Assembly (NCBI GenBank): GCA_022539475.1
Contig: VCMS01000210.1
Location: forward strand, 1 to 64,000
Length of the DNA stretch: 64,000 nt
Source of the DNA: Gracilaria domingensis
Lineage: Eukaryota > Rhodophyta > Florideophyceae > Gracilariales > Gracilariaceae
Direction: 5' to 3'
The notes beneath the pieces are model-generated. The model saw only the letters and a program-made list of their open reading frames with translations, was not told the DNA's origin and ran no database searches. Shown piece by piece: positions 53,492 to 63,733 of this stretch (its first letter is position 1; each line of letters starts with the position of its first letter). Position numbers and translations under genes: made by a program.

Positions 53492-55004
53492 CTAATAAAA
53501 GCTGTACAAGCCTCGCCGCCGCAACATTACGAGGACCAGCCAAGACACGCATATAACTGTAACCGCGATGACCAGCACAACAGCGAGAAACCAGAAGCGG
53601 CTCGCTGTAGCGTCGAAGAGAGGAATAGTGATATTCATACCGAATACGCCGGCTACCACACCACCAAAACCAAACATCATGCTCACGACGCTCATGGCCA
53701 GCTCGACTGAGAGCAGTCTGTTTCTCAGCGTGTCCAGATGTATCATGATAAGGTCCTCCGTATCCTCAATGGCGTCATTAAGGAGAGAAGCATGATTGAC
53801 ATGCAAGTCGATTGCCTGCAAGTACGCTTCTAGCAACGTTTCGACTTCACTGTGATCTACCGCGCTTCTTGCGTAGTTTTCGGAAATGTGTTTCTCCGTG
53901 AGATACATGCTGGCCATCTCCTCATCTTCGTCCAACAGATTCTCCAACACACTCCGAACGCTATTTGCTCGGGCGTGAAACTGGTTCAGTTGCTGCTTCT
54001 TCAAACGAAGTTCCTCCAACATTTTGGTGGTCAACTCATTGGGCATCTGATGCAAGTACTCTTCAATCTGCGGTTTCAATCTCCCGAACTCAGTCTCCAG
54101 TCCCATAGCCAAGTAGATGAGGATTCCTTCCAAGGCACGAAACTCAAACGGCTGAGGATTCTCAGCATCCGGTTGCGCCGTGATAGACTGTTTGGCAATG
54201 TACAGCAACTGTTGCGTCTTCTCGGTGGTGGGGTCAAACAAGAACATCTTGTTGTACAAAATGATGGCGCGCAAGCCCTCTAGCGACACCACAATGGCCG
54301 AGTGCCTTACCCACAGCGCCGGCTTGGCCGCAAACGCCGGGTCAACCTGTCGAATATCGCGCGCCTGCAACGAGTTGCGCAGGTAGTCGCGAAGTGCCTT
54401 TTGAGCGGTCTTCCGATTGGCGACGGCATTCGGCTCGAACAAGCGCGAAAACTGCTTGAGTTCGGGCGACGGCAGCGGCGCATCGCCGTTGAGCCATTTG
54501 TTGACCACGTGCGGGGGCGGCTGAGAGCCTGGAAACGTCGAGCGCGCCTCCTGCAGAATGTCGGCGCGGCGCATCTGGCGGTTGGTGACATTTCCCTGCA
54601 TATCGATCTGAATGCAATCCAGCTTTCCGTCCGTGTAGCGCGCCTTGTTCGGAGCCGGCAGCGACGCACGGCTCGGAATGTGCGTAAAGTTGGAGAAATG
54701 GGCGCGCTTCTGCGCAGAGTGCGACGGCTTGATGGGCGCGGCAGCAACGGGAAGATTCGGCTCCGTCTCCGAGCGAGGAATGGCCTCGACGGGATGGTCG
54801 ACCAAGCCGTCGTTGACGGCCTCATCGGACTCGGAGTCGAACGGATCGGCGCCAGCAGCAGCGACAACGGCGGCCTGATCGACGGTAGACGCGCCAAACG
54901 AGACGGCAAACGGTTCCTGCGCGGCCTGGTCGCGCGCCAGCTCGGACGCGACGTACTCGCTGAACGACACGGGCGTGGGCTCGGTGAATGCCGGCTGTGG
55001 CGGC

Positions 55005-55035
<31 letters not shown>

Positions 55036-55147
55036 CGCGCGGGCGGCGCGGCGAGTGCGGCGGCGAACGCGCCGCGGCGGACGGCGGCGGCGGCGACGCG
55101 TCCAGCGGCGGGAGCGCGAGGTGCAGGTCGGAGGACGCGCGCGGCAT
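53492..55147 (-). CDS. MRS2: MRS2/CorA-type magnesium transporter
   Basis: 551 residues from the ATG at 55147 (MPRASSDLHLALPP); an upstream in-frame ATG is possible but adds only low-complexity sequence. CorA-family proteins form pentameric Mg2+ channels. After a Pro/Ala-rich N-terminal region comes the cytosolic or matrix domain (VNKWLNGDAPLPSPELKQFS, LQARDIRQVDP, ALEGILIYLAMGLE) with long helices (LRLKKQQLNQFHARANSVRS). Two membrane helices lie at the end: LAMSVVSMMFGFGGVVAGVF followed by the signature GMN (about residue 503), then FWFLAVVLVIAVTVICVSWL. The tail is LRRRGLYSFY. RDIRQVDP resembles the RDLR-LD box of eukaryotic MRS2, so a mitochondrial or plastid location is likely. Divergent from the J-protein gene. 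Confidence 0.88.
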
Positions 55148-55599
55148 GGCGGCGGCGGTACGTACCGACGGGTGGCACGCGCTCGCGCGGCACGCCGTGC
55201 AGCTTGCTGGCGCTGCCGCGGACCGGCGCGTCCTCTCACCTCCGCGGGGAGGCGTGCGAACTGCGGGGCGTCTTCGCCAATACCGCGCCGCATCTCTGGC
55301 TAGGGCGCCATGTCTGCGACGCGGCACGAGCTTCGTGCTGCGACACGTGCGACACGTGCGACACGCGCGACACGCGTGCGGCGCGCCGTTTTTGGCGCCA
55401 AATGCGCACGCGCGCGCGCAAACACACAAACGCCGCTGCCGCTATCTTACACGCCAGCCGCTGGCTGGCGTGCAGCTGCGTCGCCGTCACCGTCGAAGCC
55501 GCCGTCACCGTCGAAGCCGCCGTCACCGTCAAGGCCGCCGTCAAGGCCGCCGTCGCGTCCGCCGCTCGCCCAGCCGCCGGCGCCGGCGCCGCAGCCGCC
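55148..55599. promoter_or_regulatory. shared divergent promoter of the Mg transporter and J-protein genes
   Basis: 452 bp between two start codons. It contains four 9-bp tandem units CGACACGYG at 55341-55376 (the first two give CACGTG E-boxes), the palindrome TTTTTGGCGCCAAA at 55389-55402 (a full E2F-type site), a hairpin ACGCCAGCCGCTGGCTGGCGT at 55451-55471, and 18-bp tandem units GCCGTCACCGTCGAAGCC at about 55483-55540 next to the J-protein start. Factor binding is inference from motif identity. Confidence 0.6.
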
Positions 55600-56529
55600 A
55601 TGGCGCCAGTAGACACGTCGTACTACGACCTGCTCAACGTCGCGCCCTCGGCCACCCCGGCCGAGCTCCGCAAGGCCTTCCGCCTCAAGGCGCTTCAGCT
55701 CCACCCCGACCGCAACCGCGACGCCGCGCAGGCCACCACCGCCTTCCAGAAGCTCAAGGCCGTGTACGACATTCTGTGCGACCCGGGCCGCCGCGCGCAG
55801 TACGACGAGCTGGGCCCCGTGTCCAACCCGCACGCCGACGACGACGCCCAGCTCGACGCCAGCGCGCTCGCGGAGTTTCTGCGCCGCGCGGCAAGCCGGC
55901 TGAGCAAGGAGGACATCAGCGCGTACGAGAAGAGGTATCGCGACGGCGACGAAGAGAGGGAAGACCTCGTTGCGCACTTTGAGCGTTTTGACGGCGCTGT
56001 GGACAAGGTGCTGCACTACATCCCGTACAGCACTGAAGCCGACCTGCGACGATTTGTCCAGTTTTGGGACGATCAGATCGATGCTGACAAGCTGCGCCGC
56101 ACACCGCAGTTCGACGCCGCGCGTGACGTGCTGCTCGCCGAGGCGCAGAAGCACGACAGCAAGCAAGCCGCCGCCGCTGCTGCCGCTGCTGCTGCTGTTG
56201 ATCAAGGGGGCGATGTGAACGACGGCGGCAACAACAAGCGATCGAAGAAGCGGGCCAAGGCGCGGCAGAAGAAGGACGCTGGCGGCGGCGACATGGACGC
56301 GCTGGCGGCGCTCATTCAGAAGCGGGCGCAGCGTGCAAAGGGGCAGTTTGACGCGTGGTGCGACAACATTGAACAGCAGGCTCAGGCGGCTGATGAGGCG
56401 CAAAACGCGCCCAGATCGTCGCGGTCGTGCTCGCGCGCCCCAAAGAAGGCGCGCGGCTCGACGCGACGCGGTGGCGGCGCGCCGTCCGCCTCAAGGGGCG
56501 TGCGCAAGCAGCGCAAGTCGCCGCGCTGA
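55600..56529 (+). CDS. DNAJC9: DNAJC9-type J-domain co-chaperone
   Basis: 309 residues; ATG at 55600 is placed directly before the J domain (YYDLLNVAPSATPAELRKAF, LQLHPDRN, YDILCDPGRRAQYDELG, residues about 8-70) with the HPD loop that stimulates Hsp70. The middle (EDISAYEKRYRDGDEEREDL, FERFDGAVDKVLHYIPYS) and the later LAALIQKRAQRAKGQFDAW match the DNAJC9 layout, in which this C-terminal part binds histones H3-H4 and recruits Hsp70. An Ala run and a Lys-rich segment near residues 185-225, and a basic tail, fit a nuclear location. Single exon and very GC-rich. Confidence 0.85.
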   Translation: MAPVDTSYYDLLNVAPSATPAELRKAFRLKALQLHPDRNRDAAQATTAFQKLKAVYDILCDPGRRAQYDELGPVSNPHADDDAQLDASALAEFLRRAASRLSKEDISAYEKRYRDGDEEREDLVAHFERFDGAVDKVLHYIPYSTEADLRRFVQFWDDQIDADKLRRTPQFDAARDVLLAEAQKHDSKQAAAAAAAAAAVDQGGDVNDGGNNKRSKKRAKARQKKDAGGGDMDALAALIQKRAQRAKGQFDAWCDNIEQQAQAADEAQNAPRSSRSCSRAPKKARGSTRRGGGAPSASRGVRKQRKSPR

Positions 56530-57559
56530 AAACAGTGTTGTTTACGTTTGCGCGCTGCTGACTCTTGTGGCGAGAGCGCCGCACCTCTGCGTGCGGCGAC
56601 GGGCGCGCGTGCGTTGGGGCGCGTCTTTACAAAATGGTGTGTGTTAGTCTTGAACAGAATGTTAAACGGCGCGACGAGGTGGCGATTGTGGTGTTGTTTG
56701 CGCGCCACGCTGCTTCGACGGCGATGAGGACGGCGGCGCGGCCGCACGCGGCGGCAACGGGGGGGCGACCGCCAGCGCGCAGCGGCGGCGCGGCGGCGGC
56801 GGCGGCGCAGGATGGCGGCAGAGGCGGTGCAAGCGCGAGACGAGCGCGTCGAGAAAGCGGGTGCGCCGGAGCTGCGAGCGGCGGCTGTGCGTGGCGTGCG
56901 TGGCGGCGGTGCACCAGCGCGCGCCCACGCAGCCGCGCGCGTGCGCGCGCGGCGCGGCGCGGCGCGGCGAGGGCGGCGGCGCGCGCGGCGGCGCGCGCGG
57001 CTGCGGCTGCGGCTGCGGCTGCGGCTGCGGCTGCGGGGGGGGCGCGGAGGCGATCGGGTAGCGCCGCGAGCGGCGGCGGAAGATGGTGGGGATGAGGCGC
57101 GACGGCGGCAGCTGGGCGCGCGCGGCGGCGAGGCGCGCGCGCGGCAGGCGGCGGCTGCTCATCGGCGGGGCGGGCGGCGACGCGGGCGGCGGGCGGCGGC
57201 GGCGGCGGCGCGTTCAGGACGGGGGCATGGCGCGGGGGCGGCGGCGGACGCGGCGCGCAGACGCGGCGAGCGCGGCGGGCGGCGGCGGCGGCGGGGCATG
57301 GCGACGGCTTTAAGGAGGCGCGCGGCGGCGGAGCGCAGGGATACAACGGTTTGAATCGGCATTCAAACGGCAGGGAAAAAAGCGGCGCGAGCCGTTGCGC
57401 GCGGCGGCGGCGCTCGCGCCGGCGGCTTTGAATTCAAAACTGCGCCGCGTCGGCGCAGTGGCCCCGGCTGTCACACTTGAACTGCGCAGTGGCGGCGCAG
57501 TGGCGGCGCAGTCACCCGCGCGCGGCGAACGACCAGCGGCGCGTCACAGCGGCGCCTCG
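56530..57559. other. very GC-rich spacer between convergent genes
   Basis: Long Ala/Arg/Pro frames exist on both strands, but they follow from base composition; I cannot choose one as a gene. Contains a hexamer repeat (GGCTGC)6 at 56999-57036 and two palindromes close together, GTTTGAATCGGCATTCAAAC at 57349-57368 and TTTGAATTCAAA near 57427. Confidence 0.45.
56999..57036. repeat. (GGCTGC)n hexamer microsatellite
   Basis: Six uninterrupted units followed by a G run. Confidence 0.85.
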
Positions 57560-60500
57560 TCACAGCGGCGCCTCGTGGCGCCGCACCCACTCGTACGCGT
57601 TCTGGAACATGCGCAGCCACGGCGACGCCGGCAGCCGCGCCACCGCGCGCGGCGCGTGCGCCCACTGCCACAGCAGCACCGTGCGCTCCGGGTGCGGCAT
57701 CATCGCCAGGTGCCGCCCGTCGCGCGAGCACAGCGCCGCCGCCGCCGCCGCCGAGCCGTTGGGGTTGTCCGGGTAGCGCATGGTGGGCGCGCCCTGCTCG
57801 TCCACGTAGCGCAGCGCCACCAGCTGGCGCCGCTGCGCGTCGGCCAGCACGCGCGCCGACGGGAAGTGCGCGCGGCCCTCGCCGTGCGCCACCCACACGC
57901 CCAGCTGCGCCGCGTCCATGCCGCGCAGCATCAGCGCCGGGCTGCCCGCCGCCACCTTCACCGTCGCGAAGCGCGACTCGTACCGCCCCGACTCGTTGCG
58001 GATGAAGCGCGGCTGCTCCGCCTCCGCCACCTCCGCGGGCGAGAACGGCACGCGCCCCAGCAGCGCCATCAGCTGGCACCCGTTGCACACGCCCAGCGAG
58101 AACGTATCCCGCCGCGCATAGAACGCGTCAAATTCATCGCGCACCTTGTCGTTGAAGCGAATCACCGCTGCCCAGCCCTTTGCCGAGTCCAGCACGTCCG
58201 CGTATGAAAAGCCGCCCACAAACGCAACGCCCTTGAATTGCGACAGCCCTATCGCGCCGCTCGATATGTCACGCATCGAAACGTCCCATGCCTCAAACCC
58301 GCTCAGGTGGAACGCCGCGCTCATCTCTCGATCGCCGTTTGAGCCTTCCTCGCGCACGATCGCCACTTTGGGCTTGTCCTTCCGTCGCAGCACCGACGCC
58401 GCCGTCGGCTGCGGCGTGTATGGCACCACGTACTGCGCACCGCGTCTGCCCCACAGGCTCTCCTGTTCCATGTCCACGCACTCCGTCTTCGCCTGTTGCC
58501 GTTCCAGCGCAAACGACGTGCTCTCCCACACATCCCTGTAATCTCGGATGTCACCGACCAACACCTTCCGCCCGTTGTCCGTGACAGCAAGCCTGTGATC
58601 TGCCCTGCTCTGCGCAATCACCTCATGCGCCAACCCCCGTTGCGACAACTGTTCGCATATCTCAGCTTTGAAACAAGACGACACCTCAATCACAATTCCG
58701 AGTTCCTCTGCAAACAAAGCGGCCGTAGTGTCGCAGTTCAGTCGCCCAGAATCCACCGTGACATCCAGCCCGCAGTTTCCAGCAAATCCCATCTCCAAAA
58801 GCGCGGTGATCAACCCGCCGTCACTCACATCATGGCAGGACAGCACGCCCTCATGCGTGATCAAGTGCTGAACCGCATCAAAAGCGTTTGCAAGCAGTGC
58901 ACCGTCATCCACGTCCGGCGCGACTTGCCCCACCTGCGAGAACACCTGAGCAAGCGCGCTGCCACCAAGCCGTCTCTTCCCGTTCGCAACATCGATCAGA
59001 ATCAGCACACTGTTGCCCGGCGCCTTGAGATCCGGCGTAAGTTTAATTTGAACGTCGTCCATCGTGCAGTAGCCGCTGATCACCAGCGTTCCAGGCGCTC
59101 GCACCGTCTCCACCGAGCCGTCGGCGGTGGGGCAGCGAGCCGCCATGGACAGCGAGTCCTTCCCTCCGTCCACCGCGATCTCCAGCTCGAGCATGATGTC
59201 GCGCATGGCCACCGCGGCGTCGTAGAGCGAGGCGCAATCGCCGGGAAGCTTGGCAGCCCACATCCAATTGGCCTCGCATTTGATGTCACCCCTCGCTGTG
59301 AGCCTGGCGCCACACAGGTTGGTCATCATCTCCCCCACGCTCATTCTGGCCATGGCCTGCGGCGAAAGCGCCGTGATGGTCGGGCGCTCGCCGATCGCGG
59401 TGGCCGACCCGCGCACGCTGAAGTGAGACTGTGCAGCCACAGCATAATCCGACAGCGGCAGCTGCAACGCGCCCACACACTGCTGCTGAGCAATCAAGCC
59501 CGTGACGCTGCGATCGACCTTGGTGGTCAAGAACCTCTTCGAGCCGACGCTCATCAGGCTCAGCACCCGCTCCAGCGCCGCCTCGATCGTGGTGCCGGGC
59601 GGAAGCTGCAGCGGCTCCGCGCGCAGCACCACGCGCGAGTCGGTAAACGTCTTTTGCGGCAGGTCGCCCAGCACGGCTTGCAGGTCCAGGTCCACAACCG
59701 CCTTGCCCTCGTGCTCATCCCACAGCACAATGCGCCCCGACCCGTCGATCGAGCCCAGCACGGCCGGCACCACGTTCTCGCGCTCACACAGCCGGCGGAA
59801 CAGCGGCTCATGCTCGGGGCGCAGCAGCAACCCAAACTGCTCCTGGTACTCGGCGACCCAAATCTCGAGCGCCGACAGCGTGGCGTCGCCCACCCACACG
59901 TTCCTCACATGGATCTTGGCGCCGGCCGGATAGATGAGCTCCTTGACGACGTTGCAGTTGCCGCCGGCGCCCTGGTCGTGGATGGACACAATGGGGTTGT
60001 GCTCGCCCATCTCGACGCACGCGCGCAGCACGCGGTACACCTTTTGCGCCATCTCGGCGTCGCCGCGCTGCACGGCGTTGAAGTCGAGGTCGGCGCTGTT
60101 GTCGCCCTGCATCATGCTGGAGGCGGCGCCGCCGCCCATGCCGATGCGGTACGCGGGGCCGCCCACCTTGACGACGAGCAGCCCCACGCTGGCGCGCCCC
60201 TTGCTGGCGTGGCGATGGTGCATGTGCCCCATGCCGCCGGAGAACATGATGGGCTTGACGTACTCTCTGCGCTGGCCGCCCACCATCCTGACGCCGTAGC
60301 TGCGCGCAAAGCCGTTGACGACGGCCTCGCCAAACTTGTTGCCGTAGTCGCTGGCGCCGTTGCTGGCCTGGATGAGAATGTCGAGCGGCGACGCCAGGTT
60401 GGTCGGGTACTGGAACGAGTGGTTTTCCCACGGGCGCGCGCAACTCGGAATGTGCAGGTTGCCCACCGAGTAGCCGGCGGTGGCCACGCCCACCAGGCTG

Positions 60501-61735
60501 CCCGTGCCCGTGGCGGCGGTGTCGCGGATGCGGCCGCCCGTGCCCGTCTCCGCGCCCGGGAAGGGCGCGACGCCGCTCGGAAAGTTGTGCGTCTCCGCGG
60601 TGAAGAGCACGTCCACGTCGACGTTGCGCACGGCGAGCGCGCTGGGCTCGCCCGGCGCGGACGGCGCGAGCTGCGGCACGGCGCCGGCGCGGATGGTGGA
60701 GGAGTTGTCCGCAAAGGCGATGACGGAGTTGGCGCGGCGGCTCGCGCGCAGCGGCTGGCGCACAATGGCGAGCAGGTGGTCGGGCGCGCGCACGCCGTCG
60801 ATGACGAGCGCGCCCTTGAAAAACCAGTGGCGCGAGTGCTCCGAGTTGCTCTGCGCCAGGTCGAAGAGCTCGACGGTGGTGGGGTTGCGGCGCAGCTGGC
60901 GGAACATGCGCGCGTAGTACGCGACGTCGTCGGCGTCGAAGGCGAGCCCGTGCGCGGCGCTGAGCTCGGCGAGCGCGGGCTCGCCGCGCGCCAGCACGTC
61001 CACCTCGGCGGCCGGCGCGGCGGCGGCGCGCAGCTCGAAGGACGTGAGGCGGTCGGGGTACACGCACTCGGTCATGCGGTCGTGCGCGGCGGCCACGAAC
61101 GCGTCGAGCAGCGCCGCGCGCTCGGCGCGCGGCACGGCGCGGTCGAACTGCACGGCGTAGCGGCGCGAGCGCTCCAGGCGGTCGACGGGCGGCAGGCCGC
61201 ACGCGCGGCAGATGGCGACGGCGTTGGCCGACCACGCGGTCTGGAAGTTGAGGCGCGGCCCCACGTGCACCACGCGCGCCGCCGCCGCGGCGGGCTGCGG
61301 CGCGTCGCGCAGGCGCTGCGGCTCGAAGGTCTCGGCGAGCAGCCAGCGCAGCACGCGGCGCTGCGGCGCGCTGAGCGGCGCGCGCACGCGCACGTTGAAC
61401 ACGGCCTCCTCGCGCACGGCCGCCAGCGCGGCGCGCGGCCCGAACGCCGCGGCGCACAGCCGCGCCAGCTGCGGCGACGGCGCGTCGTGCGCGCGGTAAA
61501 AGTGCAGCACGGCGGCGGCGGGGGCGGCGGCGGGGGCGGCGGCGTCGGCGTCGGCGTCGGCGGCGTCGGCCGCGGCGGCGGCGGTGGCGGTGGTGGCGGG
61601 CCGCGCGCGCGGCGGCGGCGGCGGCGGCGCGGACGCGCGGCGGCGCGCGGCGTCGCGGAGCGGCGACGCGGCGGCGCGCGCGCGCGGCGACGCGCGCAGC
61701 GGCAGCGGCGCGGAGAAGGCGGCGGCGGCGCGCAT
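57560..61735 (-). CDS. PFAS: phosphoribosylformylglycinamidine synthase (FGAM synthase)
   Basis: Fourth step of de novo purine synthesis: FGAR + ATP + glutamine to FGAM. 1391 residues from the ATG at 61735, the normal size for the fused eukaryotic/proteobacterial type. The N-terminus is Ala/Arg-rich (MRAAAAFSAPLPLRASPR) and may be an organelle transit peptide. Then a PurS-like domain, an ATP-binding AIRS half with NSEHSRHWFFKG, AETHNFPSGVAPFPGAETGT, GGRIRDTAATG and GGMGHMHHRHASKG, a second half with SIHDQGAGGNCNVVKELIYP and CHDVSDGGLITALLEMGFAG, and a C-terminal glutamine amidotransferase. The amidotransferase nucleophile Cys is in LGVCNGCQLMALLG and the His/Glu pair in MMPHPERT. Single exon, no disruption seen. 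Divergent from the ARID gene. Confidence 0.97.
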   Translation of the reverse strand: MRAAAAFSAPLPLRASPRARAAASPLRDAARRRASAPPPPPPRARPATTATAAAAADAADADADAAAPAAAPAAAVLHFYRAHDAPSPQLARLCAAAFGPRAALAAVREEAVFNVRVRAPLSAPQRRVLRWLLAETFEPQRLRDAPQPAAAAARVVHVGPRLNFQTAWSANAVAICRACGLPPVDRLERSRRYAVQFDRAVPRAERAALLDAFVAAAHDRMTECVYPDRLTSFELRAAAAPAAEVDVLARGEPALAELSAAHGLAFDADDVAYYARMFRQLRRNPTTVELFDLAQSNSEHSRHWFFKGALVIDGVRAPDHLLAIVRQPLRASRRANSVIAFADNSSTIRAGAVPQLAPSAPGEPSALAVRNVDVDVLFTAETHNFPSGVAPFPGAETGTGGRIRDTAATGTGSLVGVATAGYSVGNLHIPSCARPWENHSFQYPTNLASPLDILIQASNGASDYGNKFGEAVVNGFARSYGVRMVGGQRREYVKPIMFSGGMGHMHHRHASKGRASVGLLVVKVGGPAYRIGMGGGAASSMMQGDNSADLDFNAVQRGDAEMAQKVYRVLRACVEMGEHNPIVSIHDQGAGGNCNVVKELIYPAGAKIHVRNVWVGDATLSALEIWVAEYQEQFGLLLRPEHEPLFRRLCERENVVPAVLGSIDGSGRIVLWDEHEGKAVVDLDLQAVLGDLPQKTFTDSRVVLRAEPLQLPPGTTIEAALERVLSLMSVGSKRFLTTKVDRSVTGLIAQQQCVGALQLPLSDYAVAAQSHFSVRGSATAIGERPTITALSPQAMARMSVGEMMTNLCGARLTARGDIKCEANWMWAAKLPGDCASLYDAAVAMRDIMLELEIAVDGGKDSLSMAARCPTADGSVETVRAPGTLVISGYCTMDDVQIKLTPDLKAPGNSVLILIDVANGKRRLGGSALAQVFSQVGQVAPDVDDGALLANAFDAVQHLITHEGVLSCHDVSDGGLITALLEMGFAGNCGLDVTVDSGRLNCDTTAALFAEELGIVIEVSSCFKAEICEQLSQRGLAHEVIAQSRADHRLAVTDNGRKVLVGDIRDYRDVWESTSFALERQQAKTECVDMEQESLWGRRGAQYVVPYTPQPTAASVLRRKDKPKVAIVREEGSNGDREMSAAFHLSGFEAWDVSMRDISSGAIGLSQFKGVAFVGGFSYADVLDSAKGWAAVIRFNDKVRDEFDAFYARRDTFSLGVCNGCQLMALLGRVPFSPAEVAEAEQPRFIRNESGRYESRFATVKVAAGSPALMLRGMDAAQLGVWVAHGEGRAHFPSARVLADAQRRQLVALRYVDEQGAPTMRYPDNPNGSAAAAAALCSRDGRHLAMMPHPERTVLLWQWAHAPRAVARLPASPWLRMFQNAYEWVRRHEAPL

Positions 61736-62810
61736 GACGGGCAGGCGGGTGGCGGGAGGCGGGAGGCGGGAGGCGGGAGGGGGGAGGGGCAATCGCGGAA
61801 TGTGATCTGCGCGTAGATGCGTACGATGCACGAGGCACGTGCGCTCGCCGTGCGGCAGGCAACAGCGGAGCGAGGACACTTGCTGTGGCGCGCGCGATTG
61901 GCTGCGGAGAATTACACTACAGACGTTACAGTTGGACGGCACTGGTACAATCGCGCGAAATGACACGTGTGCTCTGGATGACGAATAATGGATTATTAGG
62001 GGATTTGAGCGCAACCTCTTGGCGGGCGTGGGGTCTTTTAGGGGTTGCCTTTTCTATTGGGTGTTGGTAGATTCTTAGGGGTCAGGGCTCACAAAACTGG
62101 CTTATCGGATCAAGCGCCGATCACGTTTATGGTTTTGACTAGCAAGGGTGCTTTTGTACACCCACGCTCCCTCTCCTTCTCAGGAGTTTTAATTATCATA
62201 CAAACGCAGCTTGTGGTGCACGGCGAGCAGCGCGCAGCAAAATTTGCATTGCAAACGAGCGTCACACGCGGCGCGGCGCGCGGTGCGCGCGCGCGCGCGA
62301 GATTCGCGCGCGCCGCGCCTGCGCGCCGGCAGGCGCGCCGCGCCGCAGATGGCGCGCAGATGGCGCGGCGGCGGCGCGCCATTGGGCGCGGCGCGGCGGC
62401 GCGCGCGCCAAGCCGCCGCGCCGCCAAAACATCGCCGCCGTGAGTGGCCGCCGCCGCATTACGCGCCATGCGGCGGCGCGCACAAATATCGGCGCGGCGC
62501 GCGCGCGCGGCGCCAAAAAATCTGCGCGCCGCCGCCGCGCGCCAATGGGCGCGCCGGCCGCGCCAAGATATTTGCGCGCGCGCCGCCGCGGCCGCCATGC
62601 GGCGCGCCGCGCGCGCGCGCCGCGCGCCTACCAGCCACACACGCCGCGCGCGCGGCGCAAACCCTGCGCGCGCGCGCGCGCCGGCCGTTCATATCTCGCC
62701 ATCCGCCGCGCGCGGCGCTGCGCGACGGCGCCCCCGCCCGCCCGCCGCCCGCCCCCCCGTCGCCACAGCGCGCTCGTCGTCGGCCGCGCCCGCACCGCCG
62801 CCGCGCCGCC
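61736..62810. promoter_or_regulatory. shared divergent promoter of FGAM synthase and the ARID protein
   Basis: The half next to FGAM synthase (to about 62220) has moderate GC; the rest is extremely GC-rich CG-alternating sequence. It contains an inverted pair of CCAAT boxes in matching context (CGCCATTGGGCGC at 62378, GCGCCAATGGGCGC near 62539; NF-Y type) and GGCGCCAAAAAA at 62509-62520, an E2F-like half site. Frames through this stretch are composition effects. Confidence 0.5.
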
Positions 62811-63699
62811 ATGCAGCCCTCCGCCGCGCCGCCGTCCTTCTACCCGCGCTACGCGCCGCCGCCCGCGCCGCCGCTGCTGCCGCCGTCGCCGCGCGCCGCC
62901 GCCGCCGCCTCCGCCTCCGCGCCGCTGCCCGCCGCGCCGCCGCCCGCGCTGGCGCCGCCGCCGCCGCCCGCGTACGCGCCGTACCTGCCGCCGCCGCCGC
63001 CGCCCGCGCGCGGCGCGCCGCCGTTCCACATGTACGCGTCGTCGGCGCCGTTCGCGCCGCCGCCGCCGTCGCCGTACGTGCTGTCCGTGCCGGCGCCGGC
63101 GCCGGCGCCGCCCGCCGCCGCCGCGCCCTTCGCCGCCATGGCGTCGTCGCCGCTGCCGCTGCCGCACGCCGTGCGCCTCGTGCCGCAGTACGTGCCGCCG
63201 CGCGCCGCGCCGCTGCCGGTGCGCGCGCCGCCGCCGCCGCCGCACGGCCACGGCCACGCGCACGCGCACCACGCCGCGGCGCTGCGCGCGCCGCGCGCGC
63301 CGCACCTGGCGCCGTACCTGCCGCACAGGGCGTTCATCGAGCGCGACAACTTCTACGCGCGGCTGCACGCGTTCCGCGACTCGATTGGGCAGCCCATCCA
63401 GCGCCTGCCCACGCTGGGCTTCAAGGAGCTCGACCTGTGCGTGCTGTACCACGAGGTCACCAAGCGCAACGGCGTGGACGCCGTCATTGCCAACAAGCAG
63501 TGGAAGGAGGTGGCCGAGGCGCTGCAGCTGCCGTCGTCGTGCACCGACTCGGGCTTTCGCCTGCGCCTGCACTACAAAAAGTACCTGCTGCAGTTTGAGC
63601 GCAAGTTCTTCACCCCGAGCCCCACCCCCGCCGCGGGCGCCGCGGGCGCCGCCGCCGCCGCCACCGCTGCCGGCAGCAAGTGCTCCGGCGCCAAGAAAC

Positions 63700-63733
<34 letters not shown>

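Noticed and set aside
53123-53710. 195-codon plus-strand frame.
   Set aside because: Its 3' half overlaps the end of the Mg transporter gene antisense; the rest has no resemblance to a protein family.
54302-55303. Long Arg-rich frames on both strands over the Mg transporter.
   Set aside because: Shadows of the transporter's coding frame in GC-rich DNA.
56565-57354. Ala/Arg-rich frames on both strands as candidate genes.
   Set aside because: No domain, equal quality on both strands, and driven by the GC repeats.
58496-61816. 1106-codon plus-strand open frame.
   Set aside because: It is the mirror of the FGAM synthase gene, Arg/His/Ala-rich from GC-rich third positions, with no family resemblance.
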